Source of the DNA: Prochlorococcus sp. AG-436-C05
GTDB lineage: Bacteria > Cyanobacteriota > Cyanobacteriia > PCC-6307 > Cyanobiaceae
Length of the DNA: 52,771 nucleotides
Assembly (NCBI GenBank): GCA_003209795.1
Contig: QCPB01000006.1
Coordinates: 1 to 52,771 of the forward strand
Direction of reading: 5' to 3'
Shown: piece by piece, positions 1-8,924 of the stretch
Numbering within the stretch: position 1 is the first letter of the stretch
Layout: the number at the start of each line of letters is the position of its first letter
Translations under genes and position numbers: made by a program
The notes under the pieces: model-generated
The model's input: the letters and a program-made list of their open reading frames with translations, nothing else
What the model was told of the DNA's origin: nothing
The model's database searches: none

Positions 1-11
1 ATAAAAAAATC

Positions 12-230
12 ATGAAGGAAAACACAACAGAGAATAGTAACCCTATTTTGACATTTGAGGGGAAAAAATACTTAATTAATGATTTATCAAGTGATATTAA
101 AGAAACTATAAAAGGATTACAGATAGCCGAGACTCAATTAAAAATGTATGAAGATACCTTGAGATTATTATCAATAAGTAGAACCTCTTTAGCAAATCAA
201 CTGAAAGAGAAACTTAAGAACATTGGGTAA
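12..230 (+). CDS. DUF6447-like small protein
   Basis: This 72-residue protein resembles the small cyanobacterial DUF6447 family: an N-terminal segment of the type P-x-L-T-F-E-G-K-x-Y, followed by a helical stretch rich in Glu, Leu and Gln that ends in a basic tail. There is no signal peptide, membrane segment or Cys. The ATG at 12 is the only plausible start in view. The gene converges on carB, with only 3 bases between the two stop codons and no obvious terminator. Function is unknown; the family assignment rests on the recognised N-terminal motif and the length. Confidence 0.7.
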   Translation: MKENTTENSNPILTFEGKKYLINDLSSDIKETIKGLQIAETQLKMYEDTLRLLSISRTSLANQLKEKLKNIG

Positions 231-233
231 ATT

Positions 234-3200
234 TTAAGAGTTATGAATTTCCTGCAGAGAGAAAGTATCAATCTTATTTAGACTTAAGGATTTTATTGCT
301 TTAATAGCGGCATTAGCCCCAGGTATAGTTGTAAATGTTGGGATATTATATTCTAAAGCAGCACGTCTAAGATAGGCATCGTCATGAAGGGCTTGAGATC
401 CTACTGGAGTATTAATAATTAATTGAATAAGTCCTGAACGAATAAGATCCTCAATATTTGGTCTACCTTCATGAACTTTCAAAACTTCTTCGACTTCTAT
501 TCCTAAATTAGATAAATATGCTGAAGTACCCTTTGTAGCAATCAATTTAAAACCTAAAATTAATAATTGTCTAGCAATATATTCAAGATTTACTTTATCT
601 AAATCATTAGTAGATAAAAAAGCTACCCCCTTAGATGGGACTCCATTACCAGCCGCTAATTCTGACTTAGCGTAAGCAATACCAAAATCCTTGGCTAAAC
701 CCATTACTTCTCCTGTAGATCGCATTTCTGGACCAAGGAGTGTGTCAGAACCTGGAAACCTCTTAAAAGGTAAAACAGCTTCCTTAACTGCCTGAAATTT
801 TGGAATAAATTCTTTAGTAAAATTTACATCCTCTAACGTATAACCTTGCATTAACTGTGTTGCCAATTTTGCAATCGGCTTACCTATCGCTTTGGAAACA
901 AATGGTATAGTTCTAGAAGCTCTAGGATTTGCCTCAAGAATAAATAGTTTATTTTCTTTATTATTTAAATTAGTTACTGCAAATTGCAAATTAATTAAGC
1001 CAACAACATTTAATCTATTAGCAATTAATTTTGTCCATTTTTTTACAGTTTCTAATGTTTCTTTTGAAAGAGAAATTGAGGGAAGACAGCATGCTGAATC
1101 ACCAGAATGTATACCAGCAGGTTCGACATGTTCCATAAGGCCAGCAATTACAACCGAACCATTTGAATCACATAATGCATCAACATCTATCTCAATAGCA
1201 TTATTCAAATACTGGTCTAAAAGTATTGGATGATCAGGAGAGACTTTAACTGCTTCAGAAATATATCTAGATAATTCATTTTCGTTTTTAACAATTTCCA
1301 TAGCCCTACCACCTAAAACGTAAGAAGGCCTTACAACTAAAGGGAAGCCAATATTTTTTGCTACAGTTTGTGCTTCATCTTGTGTGCGTGCAATACCATT
1401 TAGAGGCTGTCTAATATCTAATTCTTCAAGGATGTTAGTAAATTCCTCTCTATCTTCCGCTAAATCAATTGAGATTGGTGAAGTACCAAGAATCTTTGAA
1501 CCACTTTTAAATCCATCTTTTGTTTTTAACCATTCAAATAAAGGCAATGATAATTTTAAAGGGGTTTGTCCTCCAAATTGAACAATTAAACCATATGGCT
1601 TCTCAGCTTCTATTATATTTAGAACATCCTCCAAAGTTACTGGCTCAAAATATAAAATATCACTGGTATCGTAATCAGTTGAAACGGTTTCAGGATTACT
1701 ATTAACCATTATAGTTTTGCATCCATTTCTAGAAGCTTGATAAGAAGCATGACAACAACAATAATCAAATTCTATGCCTTGACCAATCCTGTTAGGACCT
1801 CCTCCTAGAATCATGATTTTTTTAAATTGATTATCATTTTTAGTAAAAATCTCATCATCAAAAATATGTGAATTTAAATTTATATAAGACTCTTCATAAG
1901 TTGAATAATGATAAGGCGTTGAAGACAAGAATTCAGCAGAACAAGTATCAACTGTTTTATAAACTGGAACAATTTTTAAATCTTTTCTATGTTGTCTGAC
2001 ATTGAAAAAATCAGAGTAAGTTAAATTTGCAATTTGTTGATCTGAAAAGCCTATTTGTTTTGCCTGTAACATAGTATCTCTATCTATATCATTAAGTTCT
2101 CTACTCTTTAAATATTGCTGTTCAAAATTAAAAATATTACGTAGTTTCTCAATAAACCACAAATCTATATTTGTAACTTCATTTATAAATGAGTTTGTTT
2201 TACCTAGCTGCATAGCTTTTTTTATTAAAAGAATTCTTTCAGCTGTAGGGTTTCTCAAACTATTCTTCAAATCATTCTCATTGATAAATTCATCCAGAGC
2301 ATCACATTCCCAGCCAAAGATACCTATTTCTAAAGATCTTAAAGCTTTTTGAAAAGATTCTTCAAATGAGCGGCCAATTGCCATTGATTCTCCAACAGAT
2401 TTCATTGAAGTAGTTAAGGTTTTTGAGGAACCTTTAAATTTTTCAAAAGCAAACCTAGGAATTTTAGTGACAACATAATCAATAGAAGGTTCAAAGCATG
2501 CAGGTGTTTTTTTTGTAATATCATTAACAATTTCATCAAGTGTAAAACCAACAGATAATAAAGCTGCAATCTTTGCTATAGGAAATCCAGTAGCTTTACT
2601 TGCCAAAGCTGAAGATCTACTTACACGTGGATTCATTTCAATAACGATAACATCTCCATTTCTAGGATTTATTGCAAATTGAATATTACTTCCTCCTGTT
2701 TCAACTCCTATCTCTCTTATGATTTTCAAAGAAAAATCTCTTAGTCTTTGATATTCCTTATCTGTAAGAGTTTGAGCGGGTGCAACCGTAATAGAATCAC
2801 CAGTATGAACACCCATTGGATCAAGATTTTCAATACTGCAAACAATAACTACGTTATCAGCAGTATCTCTCATCACCTCTAATTCAAACTCCTTCCACCC
2901 TATAAGTGATTTCTCAATCAATATTTGATTACTAGGACTCTCTTCTAAACCTGTTTTACAAAGTTCAACAAATTCCTCAAGATTATATGCAATTCCACCA
3001 CCACCTCCGCCTAATGTAAAAGCAGGTCTTATTATCAAAGGGAATGAGTTTATTTCCTTAGAGACTTCCTTCGCTTCTGTTATGTTAGAAGCGATTCCAG
3101 AAGGGCATACATTAACATTTATTTTCGTCATCGACTCTTTAAATAATCTTCTATCTTCAGCTTTATTAATAGCTTTTAAATTAGCTCCTATTAATTCAAC

Positions 3201-3536
3201 ATTATTATTTTTCAGAAAATCTGACTCAGATAATTTAACAGCAAGATTCAACGCTGTCTGTCCTCCCATAGTAGGGAGAATAGCATCAGGCTTTTCCTTT
3301 AAAATAATTTGGGATACTATTTCAGGAGTTAATGGTTCAATATAAGTTTTATTAGCAATATCAGGGTCAGTCATTATTGATGCAGGATTTGAATTAATCA
3401 ATATAATTTCATAGCCGGCTTTTCTTAAAGCTTTACAAGCTTGAGTCCCAGAATAATCAAATTCGCATGCTTGTCCTATAACAATTGGACCTGAACCTAG
3501 AATAAGGATTCTTTTAAGATCACCTCTTTGAGGCAT
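234..3536 (-). CDS. carB: Carbamoyl-phosphate synthase large subunit
   Basis: CarB makes carbamoyl phosphate from bicarbonate, ATP and the ammonia delivered by CarA, feeding pyrimidine and arginine synthesis. The 1100 residues show the duplicated CarB plan. The N-terminal half has the [17 protein letters not shown] motif near residues 14-30 and a Gly-rich ATP-grasp loop (six Gly, 176-181). The second half repeats the pattern ([19 protein letters not shown], about residue 580), and a C-terminal MGS-like allosteric domain starts about residue 960 ([16 protein letters not shown]). It is slightly longer than E. coli CarB (1073 aa). The gene lies alone on the minus strand; carA is not in the window. 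The start is the ATG at 3536, about 110 bases from the divergent DUF3318 gene. Confidence 0.97.
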   Translation of the reverse strand: MPQRGDLKRILILGSGPIVIGQACEFDYSGTQACKALRKAGYEIILINSNPASIMTDPDIANKTYIEPLTPEIVSQIILKEKPDAILPTMGGQTALNLAVKLSESDFLKNNNVELIGANLKAINKAEDRRLFKESMTKINVNVCPSGIASNITEAKEVSKEINSFPLIIRPAFTLGGGGGGIAYNLEEFVELCKTGLEESPSNQILIEKSLIGWKEFELEVMRDTADNVVIVCSIENLDPMGVHTGDSITVAPAQTLTDKEYQRLRDFSLKIIREIGVETGGSNIQFAINPRNGDVIVIEMNPRVSRSSALASKATGFPIAKIAALLSVGFTLDEIVNDITKKTPACFEPSIDYVVTKIPRFAFEKFKGSSKTLTTSMKSVGESMAIGRSFEESFQKALRSLEIGIFGWECDALDEFINENDLKNSLRNPTAERILLIKKAMQLGKTNSFINEVTNIDLWFIEKLRNIFNFEQQYLKSRELNDIDRDTMLQAKQIGFSDQQIANLTYSDFFNVRQHRKDLKIVPVYKTVDTCSAEFLSSTPYHYSTYEESYINLNSHIFDDEIFTKNDNQFKKIMILGGGPNRIGQGIEFDYCCCHASYQASRNGCKTIMVNSNPETVSTDYDTSDILYFEPVTLEDVLNIIEAEKPYGLIVQFGGQTPLKLSLPLFEWLKTKDGFKSGSKILGTSPISIDLAEDREEFTNILEELDIRQPLNGIARTQDEAQTVAKNIGFPLVVRPSYVLGGRAMEIVKNENELSRYISEAVKVSPDHPILLDQYLNNAIEIDVDALCDSNGSVVIAGLMEHVEPAGIHSGDSACCLPSISLSKETLETVKKWTKLIANRLNVVGLINLQFAVTNLNNKENKLFILEANPRASRTIPFVSKAIGKPIAKLATQLMQGYTLEDVNFTKEFIPKFQAVKEAVLPFKRFPGSDTLLGPEMRSTGEVMGLAKDFGIAYAKSELAAGNGVPSKGVAFLSTNDLDKVNLEYIARQLLILGFKLIATKGTSAYLSNLGIEVEEVLKVHEGRPNIEDLIRSGLIQLIINTPVGSQALHDDAYLRRAALEYNIPTFTTIPGANAAIKAIKSLSLNKIDTFSLQEIHNS

Positions 3537-3644
3537 AATTACAAAATTTCATTTATTTCATGCTACTTATAAATCATCAGATGTTAATCAAGTTACTTGA
3601 AAAGCAACATTTGTTTCTATAGTATTGATAGAAAATTATTTTTT

Positions 3645-4283
3645 ATGAGCGAACTTCAGCGACTAAAAAGTTTGTTGCCTCCAGAGAATGAAAGTTGGGT
3701 TTTTGTAGAAGCAGCAGCAGCTATAGACCCCCCACTTATAAATCTAGAAGAAATTGGTCGTGACGAAGTTGAAATCCAAATAGATTTAGATGAATGGGAT
3801 AATTTTGCAATTGACCATAGGAACCTGTTGTTTTGGCACGAAGTAGGGAAAATACAGAATGACACTATACCCAGAGATGGTTGGGAAATGGCAGCACTGG
3901 CTATAGGTTTGGGGGGTGCAATTGGTGAGTTATGGGTACAAGATGGATTACTTTTATTACTTGCTCTTGGGTTGTCGAGTTTTGCAGGATATAGATTATA
4001 CTTAAAAAATAATTCTGAAAAGAAGCTCCAGGATGCCATCTTTGCAGATGAAAGAGCTATAGATATTGCTTGTAGATTTGGTTATAGTATTCCTAATGCT
4101 TATAAAAGTCTTGGCGGAGCATTAAAAGAATTAATTGAAAAAACAAGAAAGAAGAAAAAAAGAAGTTTTTTTGAGGACCGTCTAGATGCATTAAGAAAAA
4201 GTGCTGAAAAAGCCCGATCAGAATTGTCACAGCAAGAAGGTTCAGAAACATCAGTATCAAGCGAAAATGTTTATGGACAATAA
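3645..4283 (+). CDS. DUF3318 domain membrane protein
   Basis: This is a cyanobacterial DUF3318-type protein of unknown function, 212 residues from the ATG at 3645. An in-frame TTG at 3597 would add 16 residues, but these do not look like the family's N-terminus, which begins with the pattern S-E-L-Q-R-L-K-S-L-L-P. An acidic N-terminal half is followed by two closely spaced hydrophobic segments (about residues 80-120), then a Lys/Arg-rich cytoplasmic tail with a run of seven basic residues and a probable coiled coil. The stop overlaps the start of rsfS by 17 bases, which suggests translational coupling. Confidence 0.8.
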   Translation: MSELQRLKSLLPPENESWVFVEAAAAIDPPLINLEEIGRDEVEIQIDLDEWDNFAIDHRNLLFWHEVGKIQNDTIPRDGWEMAALAIGLGGAIGELWVQDGLLLLLALGLSSFAGYRLYLKNNSEKKLQDAIFADERAIDIACRFGYSIPNAYKSLGGALKELIEKTRKKKKRSFFEDRLDALRKSAEKARSELSQQEGSETSVSSENVYGQ

Positions 4284-4617
4284 ACAATTGGTTTTAATGG
4301 CCGCTAGAGCATGTGATGAGAAAAAAGCTAAAAATATAAAATTGATAAAAATTAAAAAAGTTTCTTTTATTAGTGAATGGATATTAATTGCCGAAGGATT
4401 ATCTGATGTACAAGTAAGATCAATAACTAACTCCGTAGAAGTCGAATTAAGAGAGAAGGCTGAAATTGAGCCAATTAGAAAAGAGGGGGTTAACGAAGCA
4501 AAATGGGCTTTACTTGATTATGGCGACTTGATAGTAAATATTTTTCAGCCAGATATAAGAACTTTTTATGATCTAGAATCATTTTGGAGTAATGGAGATA
4601 ATTTAGATTTTCCATAA
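4267..4617 (+). CDS. rsfS: Ribosome silencing factor RsfS (Iojap family)
   Basis: RsfS binds ribosomal protein L14 and blocks joining of the ribosomal subunits when nutrients are scarce. The protein has about 116 residues and carries the family signature: L-I-A-E-G-L-S-D-V-Q-V-R in the first half and W-A-L-L-D-Y-G-D-L-I-V-N-I-F followed by R-T-F-Y-D-L-E-S-F-W near the C-terminus. The start is taken at the ATG at 4267; an ATG two codons later (4273) is equally good. Either start lies inside the preceding DUF3318 gene, so the two are probably co-translated. The CGLD27-like gene follows 10 bases downstream. Confidence 0.93.
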   Translation: MFMDNKQLVLMAARACDEKKAKNIKLIKIKKVSFISEWILIAEGLSDVQVRSITNSVEVELREKAEIEPIRKEGVNEAKWALLDYGDLIVNIFQPDIRTFYDLESFWSNGDNLDFP

Positions 4618-4627
4618 TTTATTTTTA

Positions 4628-5122
4628 ATGAGTGAATTTACATGCCCAGTTCCAAAAGAACAACAGCCAACCAACGAATTTATTGAATTATCAAAATCAA
4701 AAATATTTTCTTGGCCAAAATCAAAAAAATTACTTTCCATCATATTAATAAAATTTTGGATATTTACTTTTGTTTTGTTTTTACTTATTGCATCTGGAAG
4801 TATATATTTCAAAACCTTTCTTCTTAAGTACATCTTATTAAGTCTTCTTAGTAGCTTATCAATACCGCTACTAATAACTATGAGGTTATATCTTGGTTGG
4901 AATCATATATTTAAAAGACTGAACTCTGAAAAAGTAGAGTATGAAGAATCTGGTTGGTATGATGGTCAAATATGGATCAAGCCTTTAATTTTAAAAGAGA
5001 AAGAATCTCTAATAGCATCTGTAGAAGTAAAACCTATATTAAAAAACCTAACACAAATATCATCTTGTATTTTAATAATAGTTTTATCAGGAATATTAAT
5101 ATTTCAATACAAAATTATCTAA
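4628..5122 (+). CDS. CGLD27-like (DUF1230) membrane protein
   Basis: The 164-residue protein begins with the CPVP-x-E-Q-Q-P-x-N-E-F motif of the DUF1230/CGLD27 family, which is conserved in cyanobacteria, algae and plants. Two hydrophobic segments follow (about residues 37-58 and 66-85), then a soluble loop containing E-E-S-G-W-Y-D-G-Q-x-W, and a C-terminal membrane helix. Plant and algal members are linked to the chloroplast and to iron limitation (family knowledge); a specific role here is not known. It starts 10 bases after rsfS, and its stop abuts the start of the asparaginase gene (5123), so rsfS, this gene and the asparaginase gene look like one operon. Confidence 0.85.
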   Translation: MSEFTCPVPKEQQPTNEFIELSKSKIFSWPKSKKLLSIILIKFWIFTFVLFLLIASGSIYFKTFLLKYILLSLLSSLSIPLLITMRLYLGWNHIFKRLNSEKVEYEESGWYDGQIWIKPLILKEKESLIASVEVKPILKNLTQISSCILIIVLSGILIFQYKII

Positions 5123-6088
5123 ATGAATTCTAATTTTAAAAATCTTTATACATCTAACAATCCCCCTTTACAAGCAACATTAATGAGGGGTTCAAATCTT
5201 GAATCTATCCATAAAATTCATGCTGTAATTAGCGATAAAAAAGGTAGAGTTTTGATGTGTGCTGGGAATCCAGAATACAAAAGTTTTATAAGATCATCAT
5301 TAAAACCCTTTCAGGCCATACCTTTTTTGAGCAGTGGAGCTGCATCAGAAATCAATAACTCATCTAAGTCCATAGCTTTAGCATGTGGATCTCATAGTGG
5401 ATCTAAAATGCATACGAGAGAAGCCTTTAAAATCCTATGGGCATTTGATATTGATATAAATTACTTAAAATGTCCTAAATTAAGCAAAAGTCCACTTGAG
5501 CATAATTGTTCTGGAAAGCATGCAGCTTTTCTTGCAACATGTAAAAAATTGAATTTACCCTTAGATAGTTATTTAAGAAGAGATCACCCTCTTCAAAAAG
5601 AAATATTTAGGATAATTTCAGAATTGCTTGAAATTCCTTTATCTGAGATTTGCGCAGAACTTGATGACTGCGGAGCACCGACACTCTATATGAAATTAAT
5701 TGAAATGGCTAAGTTATATGCTCTCTTAAGCAGTTCCGATAATGCGGAATTAGAACAAATAAGTAGATCAATAACACGCGACCCTATAATGATAAGCGAT
5801 AAGAATAAATTTGATACTGAGATAATTAAAGCTTCTCACGGACAAGTTATAAGTAAGGGCGGAGCTGAAGGCATACAATGTCTATGCAAGGTGAAAGAAG
5901 GAATAGGACTTGCATTAAAAGTTGAAGATGGTTCAAAAAGAGCCAAGCATGCAGTTAGTCTTCATTTATTAAAACAGTTAGAATGGATTTCTGATTTAAG
6001 AATAAAAGATATAGAAGATAAGATTTTAAAATTCTCTGAAGGTGTGCAAATAGAAGTAAAAGGTCAATTAAAATTCCAAGAATCCTAA
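5123..6088 (+). CDS. L-asparaginase II family amidohydrolase
   Basis: The protein matches the Asparaginase_II family (PF06089), which hydrolyses asparagine to aspartate and ammonia. Of its 321 residues the recognisable family patterns are R-S-x-L-K-P-F-Q-A-I-P (about 50), A-L-A-C-G-S-H-S-G (about 85), C-S-G-K-H-A-A-F-L (about 129) and S-K-G-G-A-E-G-I-Q-C (about 243). There is no signal peptide, so it is probably cytoplasmic. The gene abuts the CGLD27-like gene without a gap and is followed 44 bases later by the initiator tRNA. Whether asparagine is the true substrate is not established for this family in marine cyanobacteria. Confidence 0.85.
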   Translation: MNSNFKNLYTSNNPPLQATLMRGSNLESIHKIHAVISDKKGRVLMCAGNPEYKSFIRSSLKPFQAIPFLSSGAASEINNSSKSIALACGSHSGSKMHTREAFKILWAFDIDINYLKCPKLSKSPLEHNCSGKHAAFLATCKKLNLPLDSYLRRDHPLQKEIFRIISELLEIPLSEICAELDDCGAPTLYMKLIEMAKLYALLSSSDNAELEQISRSITRDPIMISDKNKFDTEIIKASHGQVISKGGAEGIQCLCKVKEGIGLALKVEDGSKRAKHAVSLHLLKQLEWISDLRIKDIEDKILKFSEGVQIEVKGQLKFQES

Positions 6089-6132
6089 AGAATTAACAAA
6101 AGAACCCTTTCAGATGTATGCTATACATATGA

Positions 6133-6209
<77 letters not shown>

Positions 6210-6216
6210 ATTATAT

Positions 6217-6240
6217 AGTCCCTTTTTAGGGGCTTTTTTA
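6217..6240 (+). terminator. Intrinsic terminator after tRNA-fMet
   Basis: AGTCCC and GGGGCT form a 6-bp stem (one T-G wobble) around a T-rich loop, followed directly by a run of six T. It sits 8 bases after the CCA end of the tRNA and most likely ends the tRNA transcript. Confidence 0.85.
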
Positions 6241-6339
6241 ATGGAAACAATATAAATATAAGTATTAAAATAACTAAACTTAAAATATTTTAGTTACTTA
6301 TTTCTGAGTAACAATTTAAAACCCACCCGAATAAATAAA

Positions 6340-6541
6340 TTAAAAAAAAAAAAGGGTAACCCCCTTTAAAATTGCTTGGCAATCCCCATCACCCAAACTT
6401 TTTAAAGCCTAGCACTACATATGGTGTTTGTAAGTAAAAAATGATACCTATTTCTGGGGTTGTATTATTCTCATTAATTTGCCATGATAGAAATCCCCAT
6501 CACTCAGGCTCTACGTTATTCGTTAGAGTCTATTTTTTTTT
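6340..6541 (+). ncRNA. Candidate small RNA with strong terminator
   Basis: There is no open reading frame of note in this stretch, yet it ends in a convincing intrinsic terminator at 6506-6541: a 10-bp stem with one bulged T, a 5-base loop, and T-A followed by nine T. Upstream, the 12-mer AATCCCCATCAC occurs twice (6381-6392 and 6492-6503), and several C-runs stand out from the AT-rich background. This arrangement is what an independently transcribed small RNA would look like. The 5' end cannot be placed, and no known Yfr family was recognised, so the left boundary is arbitrary. Confidence 0.35.
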
Positions 6542-6760
6542 GTAATTTTTCTAGCAATTCTATAAATTTGTTTAGACTTAACTCGAAGTAATATATCCCT
6601 GCTTCTTTTAAAGGGATCTAAAATAGAAGAGCTATTTATAAAATAATAAATTTATCTTCAGCTTTAAATAGAAAGGAGATGGCTTAAATAACAATTAATA
6701 AAGGTTAAGTAGCTTAGATCTCATTTCGTAGCTAATTATAAAAAAGGTACTCTATTTCTT

Positions 6761-6865
6761 ATGCATTTTGATATGTTGCTAATACCATTTTCTGTATTAG
6801 TTATTTTTTATTTTTTTACTAGACCTAAAAAGAACAGGATCTCTAAAAAATGGACTAGAGAATAA
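6761..6865 (+). CDS. 34-aa single-helix membrane peptide
   Basis: A short reading frame from the ATG at 6761 encodes 34 residues: a hydrophobic helix of about 17 residues near the N-terminus (LLIPFSVLVIFYFF) followed by a strongly basic tail (RPKKNRISKKWTRE). The topology is that of a single-pass membrane peptide with a cytoplasmic positive tail. An 8-bp perfect inverted repeat overlaps the stop codon and could end the transcript. No family is recognised and the ribosome-binding site is weak. The coding claim rests on the clean hydrophobic/basic organisation and the hairpin. Confidence 0.5.
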   Translation: MHFDMLLIPFSVLVIFYFFTRPKKNRISKKWTRE

Positions 6866-6890
6866 TTCTTCAACTCTCTAGTCATTTGTC
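6853..6890 (+). terminator. Hairpin overlapping the 34-aa gene's stop
   Basis: GACTAGAG at 6853-6860 pairs perfectly with CTCTAGTC at 6876-6883 across a 15-base loop. It contains the last codons and stop of the 34-aa peptide. The bases that follow (ATTTGTCT) are only moderately T-rich, so this is a weak intrinsic terminator or a 3'-end stabilising hairpin. Confidence 0.45.
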
Positions 6891-6892
6891 TA

Positions 6893-7353
6893 TAAGTTCA
6901 AAAAGTAATAGTAGTAGTTAATCTACGTAGATATCTTTTTCTATTTATCTATTGACAAAATTCATTATCTGAAACTTAATTCTCTTGCATATATTAAAAA
7001 TAGATTTTTAAAAAATAAGATTAGCTAATTAAGGAACTTTTTTGGGAGGATGGCAACAAAAACGTTTATTTTTCAATGATCCTTTGATTTGGAGTGCTTT
7101 ACGCTTAAATCTCATCCTTCCATGACGAAATCGACGTTAGAGATGGCAATGGGGAAAATATATTTATAACATTGAATATGCGAAAGCAATAAAATAATTA
7201 TTTTAACTTCAATACCTGATAATTACTTGATGTAATAACTTTTATATGACTTTTAAATGATTATTTAATATTATAGAATTAACAAAACTTATCCACCCAT
7301 GGATCAATAGGAATATTCAGGTATAAATTTGTCTTTAAAAAATTAAAAAAGAA
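6893..7353. other. AT-rich stretch without a convincing gene
   Basis: This is about 460 bases of mostly AT-rich sequence. A slightly less AT-rich patch at 7035-7165 has short open stretches in all three plus frames (one of 9 codons from a GGAGG-ATG with no spacer, one of about 27 codons without a start, and one of 15 codons from the ATG at 7122). None is continuous. It could be the remains of a small gene, but nothing is recognisable. Confidence 0.3.
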
Positions 7354-7755
7354 ATGACGCAAGCTAAGTTAGAAGGATTATTAAAGATAGATAACGAATC
7401 GTATAATCTTTTACGAGTCCTTCATATGTTCATGAAATTGGACGATTCGCAGGATGTTCCTCTACAAGCAATGGCAGTATTTTGGTTCGTAGCAACCTAT
7501 AAAAATTGCCATAAACAGAATATTGAAAAACACTTCAATATAAGCAAAGCTAGTGCTTCAAGATTGACGGATTATTTAAGTAGGTATCACAGATTAGGAA
7601 AATCCGGATTAGGTTTAATCTCAAAGGAATCAGATCCAAGAGACAAAAGGAAAACACTTTTAAAACTAACAAGGAAAGGAAAAGATCTAATAGAAAAGTC
7701 GTTTAGTACACTTTATGAAGACATAAAGGATTTTGAATCGGAATATGGGGAATAA
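7354..7755 (+). CDS. MarR-like winged-helix regulator
   Basis: The 133-residue protein has the layout of a MarR-type DNA-binding protein. An N-terminal helical segment is followed by a helix-turn-helix (about residues 56-78, N-I-E-K-H-F-N-I-S-K-A-S-A-S-R-L), then the typical wing with D-P-R-D-K-R-K-T and L-T-R-K-G-K-D-L (about 98-118). A helical dimerisation tail closes it. The D-x-R-D-x-R wing motif is characteristic of the family. It is a lone gene with about 460 bases of non-coding sequence upstream and 700 downstream, inside the variable segment, so its target genes are not evident. Phage-borne copies of similar small regulators exist, so transfer is possible. Confidence 0.8.
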   Translation: MTQAKLEGLLKIDNESYNLLRVLHMFMKLDDSQDVPLQAMAVFWFVATYKNCHKQNIEKHFNISKASASRLTDYLSRYHRLGKSGLGLISKESDPRDKRKTLLKLTRKGKDLIEKSFSTLYEDIKDFESEYGE

Positions 7756-8462
7756 CTTCTTTAACTAACCAATCTATCTTAATAGTCACTTAAACTTTCT
7801 ACTATCTTATCAAGCAGGATGTCTTATTAAGATTCTCTACATAATACATAAAAGATTTATCCAGAAAACCCATTAAAGAAGAATATAAAAGAATTATGGA
7901 TAAATTTATCTATTTTAGATCATTTTTTGATAACAATAACTATAACTGCGAGTGATATTGGTTTAATATTAACTTTCCATATGTAAATTTTGTCTACTTA
8001 TAGTAATTCTAAAGTCTAATTATAGATAAATTAAAAATAAAGACTCTTTAAAATGTTTTTTGAATGCTTAGCATCATACAGTCTGAATAGTGACGGAGAG
8101 GAATTTATAAGCGCTGGTTATATAAAACATTCAGAGCCAGGCAATATTGATTATCCTTAGCAATTTTTATAAACAAAGATAAGAAATAAGAAGTTTTATC
8201 TATATAGCTCAAGAAATATTTAAGCCCCGTTAATTGATAATATTATATTATAAATATATAACTTTAGAGCTTTCCTATTATGGTTCATTGTAATTTTGTA
8301 AATAACATTTAAGAAAATTATAAATATTTTTTATTTTTTGTTAGTTAATACAATTATCTCTAGAAATTATTAAATATAAATTAATTAAATGATCCTCTAT
8401 TATTTCTTTTAATTAATAAGATTAAATTTATAACAAATCGTATTTCTTATGAAATTAATAAT
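7756..8462. other. 700-base AT-rich gap, mostly featureless
   Basis: No gene of ordinary size is present. The only item seen is a 35-codon frame at 8053-8160, reported separately. Composition is extremely AT-rich, with many stop codons in all frames and no clear hairpin plus T-run. It resembles decayed or spacer DNA of a flexible island. Confidence 0.5.
8053..8160 (+). CDS. Possible 35-aa peptide, unknown
   Basis: An ATG-started frame of 35 codons encodes MFFECLASYSLNSDGEE... ending IDYP. It has a mixed, protein-like composition (Ser, Gly, Glu, Asp) unlike the Ile/Lys/Asn-rich random frames around it. There is no recognisable Shine-Dalgarno sequence and no family. It may be a real small gene or a fragment of a larger decayed one. 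Confidence 0.22.
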   Translation: MFFECLASYSLNSDGEEFISAGYIKHSEPGNIDYP

Positions 8463-8777
8463 TTATATTTTTATAAGTTCAAAGTAGCCATTTTTATTTA
8501 GTAGATACTTATCAAACCAAAGACTTAATAAGTTATCAATTCCTATTCCACTCATTTTGTTTAATTGAGATTTTTTATAATCAGATAAAGAAAGTAGTAA
8601 ATAAGGAAAAATCATATCAGATATACAGGGGGGCAGTTTTTTTAAAGGAATGCCATGAGCTTTCTCCCACAAAATTTTCATATCATGAGAGAACATAGAG
8701 CTCCAATTATTAAAGTCACAATATAACTTTTCTGGAGGTAGAAGATTTAAAGTTAAAACATGAGAGGAAGAAGTCAT
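8463..8777 (-). CDS. Hypothetical protein, 104 aa
   Basis: No family is recognised. The protein is soluble-looking with no signal peptide: an N-terminal part with L-L-P-P-E-K-L-Y-C-D-F and W-x3-F-S-H-D-M, then Leu-rich helices and a C-terminus containing L-W-F-D-K-Y-L-L. The start is the ATG at 8777. It is on the same strand as the RHH gene 147 bases upstream. A perfect palindrome at 8900-8910, shared with the RHH promoter region, lies in its upstream region, so it may be controlled by that regulator (inference). Codon composition resembles the neighbouring genes. Confidence 0.65.
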   Translation of the reverse strand: MTSSSHVLTLNLLPPEKLYCDFNNWSSMFSHDMKILWEKAHGIPLKKLPPCISDMIFPYLLLSLSDYKKSQLNKMSGIGIDNLLSLWFDKYLLNKNGYFELIKI

Positions 8778-8899
8778 AGAAGAATTTATTATTTTGACTA
8801 GTTTTTTTTAGAAATGAATTAATTTAAAAGTTTAATTAATAATTATTTTTAACTTGAATTAGCCCTCCTTAAACAAAACTATAAACTAATTTACCGCAC

Positions 8900-8910
8900 A
8901 GTGCTGCACT
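8900..8910. promoter_or_regulatory. Palindrome downstream of RHH gene, candidate operator
   Basis: AGTGCTGCACT is a perfect 11-bp palindrome. It lies 14 bases beyond the RHH gene's stop and about 123 bases upstream of the 104-aa gene's start. A copy with one change lies in front of the RHH gene (9339-9349). Its GC content stands out in very AT-rich DNA. Confidence 0.5.
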
Positions 8911-8924
8911 AATCAACACCAATA

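Noticed and set aside
892-1705. Open frames on the plus strand within carB (and similar antisense frames within accD, leuB, lpxD, ilvD, glgC, rpe and others)
   Set aside because: They lie opposite strongly conserved genes, have no homology or start signals, and their composition mirrors the sense codons.
3597-3644. TTG-initiated N-terminal extension of the DUF3318 protein (and similar TTG extensions of gnd, the CSP41-like and zinc-ribbon proteins)
   Set aside because: A good ATG lies close downstream at the position where the family-like N-terminus begins.
7035-7165. Possible small gene starting GGAGG-ATG (MATKTFIFQ) and short protein-like pieces in the other frames
   Set aside because: No spacer between the SD-like sequence and ATG, only 9 codons, and the other pieces do not join into one frame by a single change. 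At best it is an unrecognisable remnant.
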